Part shown: in pieces, positions 55,960 to 64,000 of the stretch
Numbering within the stretch: position 1 is the stretch's first letter
How the letters are laid out: every line of letters starts with the position of its first letter
From: DAIOEK01 sp963708715
GTDB taxonomy: Bacteria; Chloroflexota; Anaerolineae; Anaerolineales; Anaerolineaceae
NCBI GenBank assembly: GCA_963708715.1
Contig: CAVPSU010000001.1
Coordinates: 1,798,001-1,862,000, forward strand
Length of the DNA stretch: 64,000 nucleotides
Direction of reading: 5' to 3'
Made by a program: the position numbers and the translations under genes
Notes under the pieces: model-generated
What the model was told of the DNA's origin: nothing
The model's database searches: none
The model's input: only the letters and a program-made list of their open reading frames with translations

Positions 55960-56427
55960 ATGTTTAAGAAACCAAACACCGCCATAAATCCTCCCACTTC
56001 CCCGCTCGAACGGGTTACCTCGGTACTGGGCCCAGGTATCAACTGGAATGGAAATCTGGCAGGCTCCGGTGGTATTCGGATTGAAGGTACTTTTGAAGGG
56101 AAAATCCTTCTGCGCGGATTGCTGGTTGTCGGAGAGACGGGAAGAATAACCTGTGAGAACGTTGTCGCCAATACCGTCATTGTTGCCGGAGCGGTAAAAG
56201 GGAATATCACTGCCGAAAAACTGGAGATCCGATCTACAGGAAGGGTTTGGGGCGATGTGGTGGTCGTATCTTTTTCCACTGAAGAAGGCGCGTTCTTGCG
56301 TGGTCAGATCCGGATGGAAGAAAAGATCGACTTGACCCAATATGGTCTGGAAGAGACAGCTCGGATTTCTACAGATTTAGCTCAAGATAATAGCGGTCTT
56401 CCGGCAGAAGTGACCAGGTCAGAATGA
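55960..56427 (+). CDS. Bactofilin
   Basis: 155 residues, DUF583 right-handed beta-helix core (about 25-120): NLAGSGGIRIEGTFEGKI, then turns ending VAGAVKGNITAEKLEI. Bactofilins polymerise without nucleotides into membrane-associated filaments that position enzymes of wall or glycan synthesis. The neighbouring NeuD-like enzyme and CPBP protein are consistent. Overlaps CPBP by four bases (ATGA). Confidence 0.93.
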   Translation: MFKKPNTAINPPTSPLERVTSVLGPGINWNGNLAGSGGIRIEGTFEGKILLRGLLVVGETGRITCENVVANTVIVAGAVKGNITAEKLEIRSTGRVWGDVVVVSFSTEEGAFLRGQIRMEEKIDLTQYGLEETARISTDLAQDNSGLPAEVTRSE

Positions 56428-57209
56428 CCGGTTATGTATTGATCGCCGCAGAATGGATCGGGGTCATCGCGGTCGTCCTGATCCTGTCCGTCAGCCCGGT
56501 GCTGAAAAATCGACGCCCAGTACAATTTACCAAACCCCGCCAGGAAGGCATCGGAGCTCTCAGCCTGGTGATTTTGATCCTTTTATTCACGACCATTTTC
56601 GCCAGAGTTGCGTCGGTTCCATTTTCCGGTTTTGTGTCGTTTCAGCCATGGGATATGGAGCTTGCCCGGCTTGATTTTCCCGGCGAGCTGAGTGTTACTA
56701 ATTTGGTGTCACTGTTGGGTTTCTTTGCTGTTTGTGTCTTACCTCTGATCTATTTTGTACGTCGAAAAAAACAGCCCTGGCTCAGTTTGGGGTTGAAGCA
56801 GCAAATGATCAGCGGCGGATTGCAAGTGGGATTCGCTCTGATATTGGTGACGATCTTCTTGCGCGGAAAACTTTCACCGTTGATCTATAGCGAGAAAGAG
56901 ATCAACCAGCTCTATTTATTGATCGCCTGTGCTATTTCGGCTTTTGGCGAAGAGATAATCTTCCGCGGATATTTACAGCCCCGTCTGGAAAATTGGCTGG
57001 GGGTGCCGATCGGTTATGGGCTGGCAGCTCTGTTCTCTGCAATCTGGGTTGTCTTACCACTGCTCGGAATTGGATGGATGGTACTGCTCGTACTGTTTTT
57101 ATACCGCCTGTTAGTAGGGCTTCTGCTTGGATGGATCATCAGGAGAACGGGTAGTATCATCCCAGGCTGGTTGTATCACACGATTCATATGTGGTTGTTC
57201 TGGATGTAA
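56424..57209 (+). CDS. CPBP-family (Rce1-like) membrane protein, incomplete active site
   Basis: 261 residues, about eight helices. The family EExxxR motif is intact in EEIIFRGYLQPRL. The second motif, normally FxxxH, reads FSAIW, so the His is Trp. A third His motif is present in HTIHMWLF. The protein may have lost protease activity or use a different His. Last gene in the NeuD-bactofilin operon. Confidence 0.85.
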   Translation: MTGYVLIAAEWIGVIAVVLILSVSPVLKNRRPVQFTKPRQEGIGALSLVILILLFTTIFARVASVPFSGFVSFQPWDMELARLDFPGELSVTNLVSLLGFFAVCVLPLIYFVRRKKQPWLSLGLKQQMISGGLQVGFALILVTIFLRGKLSPLIYSEKEINQLYLLIACAISAFGEEIIFRGYLQPRLENWLGVPIGYGLAALFSAIWVVLPLLGIGWMVLLVLFLYRLLVGLLLGWIIRRTGSIIPGWLYHTIHMWLFWM

Positions 57210-57215
57210 GCGCGC

Positions 57216-57557
57216 TTACCCCGCTGATGATTTTGGCTTAGGTTTTTCACGCAATCCATCGAACAGATGAAAGATGGATAGCCAGGGGTGGTGGATCAAC
57301 ATTCGTGGACCGGCATAACGCATTACTTCACGGATCTGTACCCGCATATCAGTCCGGAAGCAATGAATTGGACATTTAGCACAGGTGGTTTTTCGTTCCT
57401 GGAATGGACAATGATCCAATCTTTGGAGTGCATATTCTTCCAGCTCCTGGCAGGAACTACAAAGCCCAGCCGTAATCCCATGTTTGCTTTGGCAAAATAA
57501 CCGGAACATGGCTTGAATTGTCTTGGCTTCTCGTTTGACCCGTGGATGGCGATTCAC
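57216..57557 (-). CDS. YgbA_NO-family (nitrous oxide-stimulated promoter) protein
   Basis: 113 residues. Six-plus Cys in pairs (LCSSCQELEEYA, HCPF, TCAKCPIHCF) and the family end VMRYAGPRMLIHHP, matching YgbA of E. coli, which is induced by nitric oxide. The Cys set suggests an iron or zinc site. Role likely in nitrosative stress recovery; inference. Convergent with CPBP, 6 bp between stops. Divergent from proS. Confidence 0.88.
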   Translation of the reverse strand: MNRHPRVKREAKTIQAMFRLFCQSKHGITAGLCSSCQELEEYALQRLDHCPFQERKTTCAKCPIHCFRTDMRVQIREVMRYAGPRMLIHHPWLSIFHLFDGLREKPKPKSSAG

Positions 57558-57649
57558 TGTTTATTTCCTAAGCTTGTTGGTTCGTATTGTAACATGACCA
57601 ACCAAATAACTTGTACTGATTGATACTACTAATGATCCGCAATGTGTAG

Positions 57650-57678
57650 TTGCAATAAGTGAGGAATGAGGGTATAGT
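57650..57678 (+). promoter_or_regulatory. proS promoter
   Basis: TTGCAA (57650-57655), 17-bp spacer, TATAGT (57673-57678): a good sigma-70 promoter 34 bp before ATG 57713. The leader is too short for a T-box riboswitch. Confidence 0.72.
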
Positions 57679-57712
57679 CAGCCAAAATTAGACGACTGGA
57701 TCGGGGTGAGTT

Positions 57713-59437
57713 ATGCAGAAGATGTCTCAGCTTTTTTCACAAACATTACGTTCAGCGCCCTCGGATGTGGAAGCGGCTGGACATGCCATGCTTATGAGAG
57801 CTGGTTTTATCCGCCCGTTGGCTGCCGGTATTTTTAGCTATTTACCTCTGGCACGAAAAAGCATGAACAACATAGAAGCCATCATACGCGACGAGATGAA
57901 TGGCATCGGCGGGCAAGAGATCACCATGCCGGTGGTTCATCCGGCAGAGTTGTGGCAGGAAACCGGACGCTGGCAGACAATTGGCAGCGAGATGGGTCGC
58001 TTCAAGGATAAGAATAACCGGGACATGGTCCTGGCAATGACCCATGAAGAAGTGGTAGCCGATCTGGTTCGAGGCGAGATCCGCTCGTATAAACAACTCC
58101 CTCGCTTGGTATACCAGATCCAAACCAAATGGCGCGATGACCCCCGTCCCCGCGCAGGACTTATCCGCGTGCGTGAGTTCACCATGCTTGACTCGTATAG
58201 CCTGGATGCAGATTATGAAGGGTTGGAAAAACAATACCAGTCCCATTACCAGGCATATTTCAGAATTTTTGAGCGATGCGGGTTACCTGTAATGGCTGTC
58301 AAATCTGATACAGGTATGATGGGTGGAAAAATTGCGCATGAATATATGTACCTTTCGCCGATTGGTGAAGATACCATCATGCATTGCAGTCATTGTGGCT
58401 ATGCCGCTAATAGACAGATCGCAAGCGTGAATTATGAACGACCATCTATGGAAGAAGCATTGTCCCTGGAACAAATTCCTACTCCTCAAACTGCAACCAT
58501 TGCCGATCTGGCTTCCTTGCTCCATATTCCGATCGAAAGGACAGCCAAGGCTGTATTCTTTACTGCGCAAATAGCCGGCAGGGAAAAGCCTGCCCTGATA
58601 TTCGCCGTTGTGCGCGGGGATATGGAAGTGAATGAAACCAAGCTCACCAATCTTACAAAAGCGATCGATCTTCGACCGGCAACTGACGAGGAGATCAAGG
58701 CGTCCGGTGCGGTTCCTGGGTATGCCTCCCCCGTTGGCCTGAAGAAAAATGTGAATGTACTGGTTGTTGTCGATAAACTCATTCCCGAATGTCCAAATCT
58801 GGTGGCTGGAGCCAATTTGGAGGGGTATCATCTGAAGAATGTCAACTATGGACGAGATTACCTGGCAGATCTGGTGGAGGATATCGTTTCAGTCAAGGAA
58901 GGCGATCCTTGCCCTGATTGCGCTCATCCATTATCCGCCTCACGAGCAGTCGAAGTGGGTAATATATTTCAATTGGGAACCCGGTATACCGATGCCCTTG
59001 GTTGTGCCTATACCGATGACCTCGGGAACCAGAGATCAATCGTGATGGGATCTTATGGGATTGGTGTGGGGCGCTTGCTGGGCTGTCTTGCAGAGCATTA
59101 TCATGATGATAAAGGTCTCACGCTTCCAGCATCGATCGCTCCATACCCCGTTCATATGGTTGTTCTGCCCGGGCGTAATGAGGAAGTTTTGCCAAAGGCA
59201 ATGAAACTGGCGACCGAATTGGAGACCGATGGAATGGAAGTTCTGCTGGATGATCGGGTGGAATCCGCAGGGGTAAAATTCAATGACGCCGACTTGATCG
59301 GTTCGCCAATCCGGATCACTGTCAGCGAAAGATCACTCGGACAGGGAGGGGTGGAAGTGAAAGGTCGGACTGATCCAGCAGCAACCTTTATCCCATTGAG
59401 CGATGTGGTATATGCAATCCATCAAAAGAAAGTATGA
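57713..59437 (+). CDS. proS: Prolyl-tRNA synthetase, bacterial type
   Basis: 574 residues, the bacterial ProS with an editing insert. Class II motifs: motif 1 around IIRDEMNGIGGQEITMP, motif 2 TKWRDDPRPRAGLIRVREF, motif 3 GSYGIGVGRLLG. The YbaK-like INS domain (about 245-390) clears mischarged Ala-tRNA. Two CxxC pairs (CSHCGYAA and CPDCAHPL) could bind zinc. Start ATG 57713. Confidence 0.97.
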   Translation: MQKMSQLFSQTLRSAPSDVEAAGHAMLMRAGFIRPLAAGIFSYLPLARKSMNNIEAIIRDEMNGIGGQEITMPVVHPAELWQETGRWQTIGSEMGRFKDKNNRDMVLAMTHEEVVADLVRGEIRSYKQLPRLVYQIQTKWRDDPRPRAGLIRVREFTMLDSYSLDADYEGLEKQYQSHYQAYFRIFERCGLPVMAVKSDTGMMGGKIAHEYMYLSPIGEDTIMHCSHCGYAANRQIASVNYERPSMEEALSLEQIPTPQTATIADLASLLHIPIERTAKAVFFTAQIAGREKPALIFAVVRGDMEVNETKLTNLTKAIDLRPATDEEIKASGAVPGYASPVGLKKNVNVLVVVDKLIPECPNLVAGANLEGYHLKNVNYGRDYLADLVEDIVSVKEGDPCPDCAHPLSASRAVEVGNIFQLGTRYTDALGCAYTDDLGNQRSIVMGSYGIGVGRLLGCLAEHYHDDKGLTLPASIAPYPVHMVVLPGRNEEVLPKAMKLATELETDGMEVLLDDRVESAGVKFNDADLIGSPIRITVSERSLGQGGVEVKGRTDPAATFIPLSDVVYAIHQKKV

Positions 59438-59633
59438 CAATTTTTCCATACTTTGTACCTTACTCTCATGTACAATGGTTGGGATAGTCCATTAACCAAC
59501 AACAATACTGGTTTAGTCCAATATCTTGATATTTTCTCCAATTAATCGTTTTGAGATACTACATCTAAGTCATCGCCGCTGACATTGCCGTATTTTCTTT
59601 GGTCTTCGAACAACTCATTTTGAGGAGGCAAGT

Positions 59634-61118
59634 GTGGCAAATTCCTACGACGTTATTGTTGTTGGGGGCGGTGTGGTTGGGTGTATGATAGCCCGATTTC
59701 TTTCCCGCTATCAGTTATCCATCCTTCTCATAGAAAAGGAAGCCGATATAGGCATGGGGGCTACCAGTGCCAATTCTGCCATAGTTCATGCCGGTTATGA
59801 TCCGATACCTGGATCATTAAAGGCAAAGTTGAATGTTCAGGCGAATGGTATGTGGGATACGCTTGCTGGAGAATTGAATTTCCCATTCGAACGAAGAGGA
59901 GATTATGTTGTAGCCGTGGGCGAAACCGAGTTGAAACATCTTGGTTCGCTCCTTGACCAGGGTCGAAAAAATGGTGTTCCCGGGATGCACATGATCAGTG
60001 GGGAAGAAATGAGACGGCGGGAACATAACATTACACCCGAGGTAAGCGGAGCTTTGTGGGCTCCCACCGGAGGTATCTGTGACCCCTTTGGAGTGGTTGT
60101 CGCTGCGGCAGAGAATGCCATTCAAAATGGTGTAACGATCCTGGTGGATACCGCCTTCGAGGATTTCATATTCGATGGAAAACGTATTCGTGGCGTAAAG
60201 ACCAACCAGGGTGATTTTGCTTCCAGGTGGGTAATCAATGCGGCTGGGATCAATTCGGACAAAGTAATGCACAAGGCTGGTATCCATCCCGATTTTAAGA
60301 TCACGCCCAGGCGTGGAGAATATTTTGTTTTTGACCGGGCGGAGATCACGATCAACAATGTCCTTTTCCCCTGCCCGTCTGAAAAAGGGAAGGGAATCCT
60401 GGTCACAACGACCTTGCATGGCAATACGATTGTAGGACCGAACGCCAGTAAACAGGATGATCGTACTGACAGACCCCTTACCAGCGAAGGTATGACCGAG
60501 ATTTGGGAAGGTGCCACCAAACTAGTCCCTTCTTTGCAGCAACGCTTCCTTATTGCTGGTTTTGCAGGTCTACGTGCCACTGGGAACGCACCCTGTCTGA
60601 CTCCCGGTATCGATTACAAAGGTGATTTCATGATCGAGGTTCCTGCCGAGGTGCAGGGATTGGTCAACCTGGGAGGGATCGAATCACCCGGGCTTACTTC
60701 CGCTCCCGGGATCGCACAAATGGTGGTGGACCTCTTGATCGATGCTGGTGAAAAATTAAGAAAGAAAAAGGATTGGAACCCTATCCGCCCCCCCAGACCT
60801 CGCTTCCGCGAAATGTCGATGGAAGAGCAGGCGAAACTCATTCGTTCAGATCCAGCGTTCGCCCGAATCATTTGTCGGTGTGAGATGGTCACTGAGGGTG
60901 AGATCCTGGCTGAGATGCATGCGCCTCTGCCAGCTCGAACATATGATGCAATCAAAAGGCGGACCTGGTTGGGGACTGGAAGGTGTCTTGGCTCTTTCGA
61001 TATGCCCCGTGTGGTAGACCTGATGGCAAAGGAAATGGGTATCTCTCCCCTCGAAGTCACTAAGAAAGGGAAAGGTTCCGAATTCCTGTTCCGTATGACC
61101 AAAGACGTGGAGGCATAA
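59634..61118 (+). CDS. GlpA-like FAD-dependent glycerol-3-phosphate dehydrogenase
   Basis: 494 residues from GTG 59634, with GAGGAGG upstream. FAD-binding VIVVGGGVVGCMIARFL, DAO fold, and a C-terminal BFD-like domain (about 410-490). That domain has Cys in IICRCEMVTEGEI and in TGRCLGSFD; the fourth Cys of the usual GRCxGxFC is Asp here, so the 2Fe-2S cluster may be altered. Oxidises glycerol 3-phosphate in a GlpABC-like complex with the next two genes. Confidence 0.92.
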   Translation: MANSYDVIVVGGGVVGCMIARFLSRYQLSILLIEKEADIGMGATSANSAIVHAGYDPIPGSLKAKLNVQANGMWDTLAGELNFPFERRGDYVVAVGETELKHLGSLLDQGRKNGVPGMHMISGEEMRRREHNITPEVSGALWAPTGGICDPFGVVVAAAENAIQNGVTILVDTAFEDFIFDGKRIRGVKTNQGDFASRWVINAAGINSDKVMHKAGIHPDFKITPRRGEYFVFDRAEITINNVLFPCPSEKGKGILVTTTLHGNTIVGPNASKQDDRTDRPLTSEGMTEIWEGATKLVPSLQQRFLIAGFAGLRATGNAPCLTPGIDYKGDFMIEVPAEVQGLVNLGGIESPGLTSAPGIAQMVVDLLIDAGEKLRKKKDWNPIRPPRPRFREMSMEEQAKLIRSDPAFARIICRCEMVTEGEILAEMHAPLPARTYDAIKRRTWLGTGRCLGSFDMPRVVDLMAKEMGISPLEVTKKGKGSEFLFRMTKDVEA

Positions 61119-61119
61119 C

Positions 61120-62397
61120 ATGGCACTCAAAGATAAATATGATGTAGTGGTCATCGGCAGTGGACCGGGTGGATTGGCTGCAGCCATCTCAGCGAAGAAG
61201 AATGGTGCCCGCGATGTGCTGGTGATCGAACGTGATGTGGAGCCGGGTGGGATATTGCTGCAGTGTATTCATAACGGTTTTGGTCTGGAATTGCTTGGAC
61301 AGGACTTACCCGGTCCGGCTTACGCCCAGAAATTCATCGATGAAGCCCGCTCCGAGGGAGTGGAAATGCTGCTGGATACCATGGTTCTGGAAATCACCCC
61401 CCAACGCAGGATCTTTGCCTCAGGCAAATCCATTGGTTTTGTAGATGTGCAGGCGAGGTCCATCGTCTTATCCATGGGATGTCGCGAAAAGACCCGGGCT
61501 CAGATCCGTCTGCCGGGCAGCCGTCCGACCGGAGTCTATACGGCTGGAACCGCGCAGCGTTGGGTGAATGTGGAAGGATTCATGCCCGGAAAACGATTTG
61601 TCGTGTTGGGTTCAGGTGATATCGGTATGATTATGGCGCGCCGGTTGAGTCTGGAAGGTGCGAAGGTTGACCGCGTTTTAGAGGTGATGCCGTTCCTGAC
61701 CGGGTTGACCCGGAACTATGTCCAGTGTTTGATGGATTTTGACATCCCATTGAAACTGAGCCATACCATCAATCGTATCATCGGAAATAAACGAGTAGAG
61801 GCAGTCGAATCGGTCCTGGTGGATGACAAATGGCAGCCTGTCCCTGGTACCGAGGAAGTGATACCCTGTGATACATTGCTCCTCTCGGTTGGATTGATCC
61901 CGGAGAATGAGCTTTCTCGCAAAGCAGGAGTCAGGCTTGACAGTATCACAGGTGGACCGTATGTGGATGATCACTTCGAGACATCGGTTCCCGGTGTGTT
62001 CGCGGCGGGGAATGTGGTTCATGTCTATGATCTCGTCGATTGGGTGACCGAGGCAGGTTATGCAGCCGGTAAGAGCGCTGCCCGTTATGCCCGTGAATTA
62101 AGACGGCGAGAATTGCGGCATATCCCCTTATCGGCGGGTGAGAACGTCCGGTATGTGGTTCCTCATGAACTCGATAAAGAGAGTCTGGCGGAAGGTGAAG
62201 TGCGGTTACAATTGCGGGTGAAACAGCCGATCGAAAAACCCTGCTGGATCGAAGTGCATAACGGTGAAAATCTGGTGACCCGCAAGACCGAACCATATGC
62301 CCGTCCGGGTGAGATTATTACGATGGAAATTCTACCCAAATCGTACGATGACGTATTGGAAGCAAAATCTCTAACCGTGGATGTGATCAAGCGGTAG
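61120..62397 (+). CDS. FAD/NAD-dependent oxidoreductase of the GlpABC-like operon
   Basis: 425 residues. Two Rossmann folds (VVVIGSGPGGLAAAISAKK, FVVLGSGDIGMIMARRL), MGCREKTRAQIRLPG and a C-terminal FAD-binding end. This is the thioredoxin-reductase-like partner encoded beside GlpA in anaerobes, which moves electrons to or from NAD(P)H or another carrier. It follows glpA-like by one base. Confidence 0.92.
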   Translation: MALKDKYDVVVIGSGPGGLAAAISAKKNGARDVLVIERDVEPGGILLQCIHNGFGLELLGQDLPGPAYAQKFIDEARSEGVEMLLDTMVLEITPQRRIFASGKSIGFVDVQARSIVLSMGCREKTRAQIRLPGSRPTGVYTAGTAQRWVNVEGFMPGKRFVVLGSGDIGMIMARRLSLEGAKVDRVLEVMPFLTGLTRNYVQCLMDFDIPLKLSHTINRIIGNKRVEAVESVLVDDKWQPVPGTEEVIPCDTLLLSVGLIPENELSRKAGVRLDSITGGPYVDDHFETSVPGVFAAGNVVHVYDLVDWVTEAGYAAGKSAARYARELRRRELRHIPLSAGENVRYVVPHELDKESLAEGEVRLQLRVKQPIEKPCWIEVHNGENLVTRKTEPYARPGEIITMEILPKSYDDVLEAKSLTVDVIKR

Positions 62398-62411
62398 GAA
62401 GAGGTGCATTG

Positions 62412-62801
62412 ATGGAAGATATGAAAAAAATGATCTGTATCACCTGCCCAAAGGGGTGCACATTGGAAGTGACCAGAGATGGGGAAACGATCACCAAGGT
62501 CGTGGCTGGCTGTAAACGGGGAAATGAATATGCAGAACGTGAGATGCGTGACCCACGCCGGATGGTCGCTTCAACGGTGAAAATTGTTAATGCCTTGCAT
62601 CCATTGATGCCGGTTTATACATCCGCCCCATTTCCAAAACCACGGATCAATGAACTGCTTCTCGAACTTCGTCAGCTTGAACTGAAAGCGCCAATTCGGG
62701 TTGGGCAGGTCATTGCCCGGAACGTATTAGGCACGGGTATCGATATCCTCGCCAGCAGATCCGCAGCGAGCCTGGTAACCGGAGTGAAATCCATCGAGTA
62801 G
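62412..62801 (+). CDS. DUF1667 protein
   Basis: 129 residues from ATG 62412 with GAGG upstream. Cys motifs ITCPKGCTLEV and VAGCKRGNEYAE near the N-terminus; C-terminal two-thirds PLMPVYTSAPFPKPRI. DUF1667 nearly always follows the two oxidoreductases above and probably binds an Fe-S cluster in the complex. Operon is complete in this triplet. Confidence 0.92.
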   Translation: MEDMKKMICITCPKGCTLEVTRDGETITKVVAGCKRGNEYAEREMRDPRRMVASTVKIVNALHPLMPVYTSAPFPKPRINELLLELRQLELKAPIRVGQVIARNVLGTGIDILASRSAASLVTGVKSIE

Positions 62802-62805
62802 TCTC

Positions 62806-64000
62806 ATGAATTCGACAATTCATCTGCAAAATCAACCTGATTGCAGTCTTGTTTTTGGGTGTATCGATCATTTCATGCCAGCCGAATCCACCGGTCTGGC
62901 CAACTCAGGATAGCGCGGTTGAATCCTCGGTAAAGACCCAGCTCGCATCACAATCCAGGCCAACGTTATTCCCCGCGATGAATCAAACGTTGTCATCAAC
63001 CGACGCTACTTTACTTACATCTACACCTGTCGTCATCAATTCAACACCGGATCTGACTACGATGAGCCCGAGCAGCCTTGCGGGATTGATCTTTGATAAT
63101 GGGAACCTGGTTCTAATTGGACAGGACGGTGCCCCTCAGATTTTATATGACCGTCCGGTGGATATTCTTTCAGCCGATGGAAATTATACATTGACCAGCG
63201 GGAACGGCGATTACTGGATGTATGATCTCGTTCGAAGAAAGCTGGTCAAACTGACCGACACACCATCCCGGCATGAGTGCTGTGCCACCTGGTGGACCGG
63301 ACATACCGATAAAGTGTTGATGCTCTCCAACGGTGCCGGATCCACCACCGGGGTAGGATCACGAGGATTTATTACGGTGATCAAAATGGATGGGACAGGC
63401 TATCGAGTGTTGGATCCGGACCATCCCAGTATCGGAACACCGGCGGTCTCACCTGATGGGATCTGGATAGCGTACGGGAGCGGAGAAAAAGGCTGGTTGT
63501 TTGGTGGTGAGCAGGAACCCATCCCATTCGATCCGGCTGATTTTGGGCTAGAGTCACTTAAAGGACAGCAAATCTCGCACCCGGCATGGTCTCCGGATGG
63601 TACAAAGATCGCCTGGTATTGGCTAAGTGGGTTGAATATTGGGCTTAGATCCGGAGTGGTTGTTATTGATCTAGTGAAAAAGACCTATCAATTGAGTCCC
63701 CTAGCGGAACCCGAATCCGAAAACTTTCCTGTTCAACCCCCCTTGTGGAGCCCCGATGGAAAGTGGATCGCCTATTCCATGCAAGGCAAATCTGATCTGG
63801 ATTCTGGTACCTGGGTGATACGCGCGGATGGATTCGATAATATGGCTGTCCACCTGGCAGGGAAGGGTTTTCTTCCGGGGGCATGGAGTCCAGACGGGTT
63901 AAGACTCGCATTATATTCCGTCCCTGAAGCAGGTGTGGAGCCCGGATTATGGGTGGCTGACACCACCGCCTGGAGTCTTTCCCGGGTGGAAATCTCCCTC
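62806..64000 (+). CDS. TolB-like beta-propeller lipoprotein, cut by the window end
   Basis: After a lipoprotein signal (lipobox ISCQ; Cys codon 62873-62875 region) comes a Ser/Thr-rich linker and WD40-like/TolB repeats: WSPDGTKIAWY, WSPDGKWIAYS, WSPDGLRLALY. The frame is open from about 62810 to the window end. The only plausible start, ATG 62806, is one base out of frame; dropping one T near 62819 gives MNSTIICKINLIAVL and fixes it. It may be another single-base error or a start I cannot see. Role unknown; probably reports or binds surface polysaccharide. Confidence 0.75.

Noticed and set aside
57601..57712. T-box leader for proS
   Set aside because: The predicted transcript leader is only about 30 nt, far too short.
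1..64000. CRISPR arrays, insertion sequences or prophage genes
   Set aside because: I found no regularly spaced repeats, transposase, integrase or phage structural gene. The only clear long repeat is the 156-bp pair.

Overview
This is 64 kb of a bacterial chromosome with moderate GC content and genes on both strands. The gene families point to Chloroflexota, probably an Anaerolineae-type anaerobe: a bacterial Elp3, DUF5667 behind an ECF sigma factor, an anaerobic GlpABC-like operon, Pro/Thr-stalked membrane hydrolases, and selenocysteine in redox enzymes. That placement is inference; no rRNA or ribosomal protein gene is present to confirm it.

Layout. 0-9.5 kb: the 3' part of prs, a frameshifted mutM, a damaged zinc-ribbon membrane gene, an M14 peptidase, a methyltransferase divergent from elp3, a PEBP lipoprotein, a PAS-GGDEF protein, a HEAT-repeat protein and a small membrane protein. 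9.8-18.4 kb: a four-gene signalling block (membrane sensor, eight-PAS histidine kinase, Rcp1-like receiver, double-receiver HD-GYP protein). 18.4-36.2 kb: mixed housekeeping, including an SPFH protein, selenocysteine-containing selD, a LysM/M23 peptidase, MEMO1, a CorC-like protein, priA, an ADP-ribosylglycohydrolase, a nitroreductase, a two-component pair and membrane proteins, ending at tRNA-Lys(CUU). 36.3-44.9 kb: a sugar or polyol operon on the minus strand (DeoR regulator, BtpA family, FGGY kinase, ABC permeases and binding protein, SDR, IMPase family), framed by two direct 156-bp repeats. 44.8-64 kb: a MoaD-like/Asp-box pair, a decayed lipoprotein gene, ECF sigma/DUF5667, a DegT aminotransferase, moaA, an NDP-sugar epimerase, a 3-methyladenine glycosylase, a selenocysteine peroxiredoxin-glutaredoxin fusion, a NeuD-like acetyltransferase, bactofilin, a CPBP protein, a YgbA family protein, proS, a GlpABC-like operon and a truncated TolB-like lipoprotein.

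Main discoveries. (1) Two genes are interrupted by UGA exactly at their catalytic cysteine: selD at 21459-21461 and a peroxiredoxin-glutaredoxin gene at 54974-54976 on the minus strand. Both have a 5-bp hairpin downstream with a loop G at nucleotide +34 from the UGA, so both look like selenoproteins that conventional gene calling would truncate or split. (2) The 8-kb catabolic operon lies between 156-bp direct repeats with about 11 mismatches, next to tRNA-Lys. One repeat carries a stub of the MoaD-like gene found whole at the other end, which is the signature of an integrated segment. (3) The operon promoter is readable and is overlapped by three ATGTTTG half-sites, good candidates for the DeoR operator. 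(4) Several genes are broken by single-base indels, mostly in short homopolymers. These could be assembly errors, decay or, for the A6 run at 10696-10701, transcriptional slippage.
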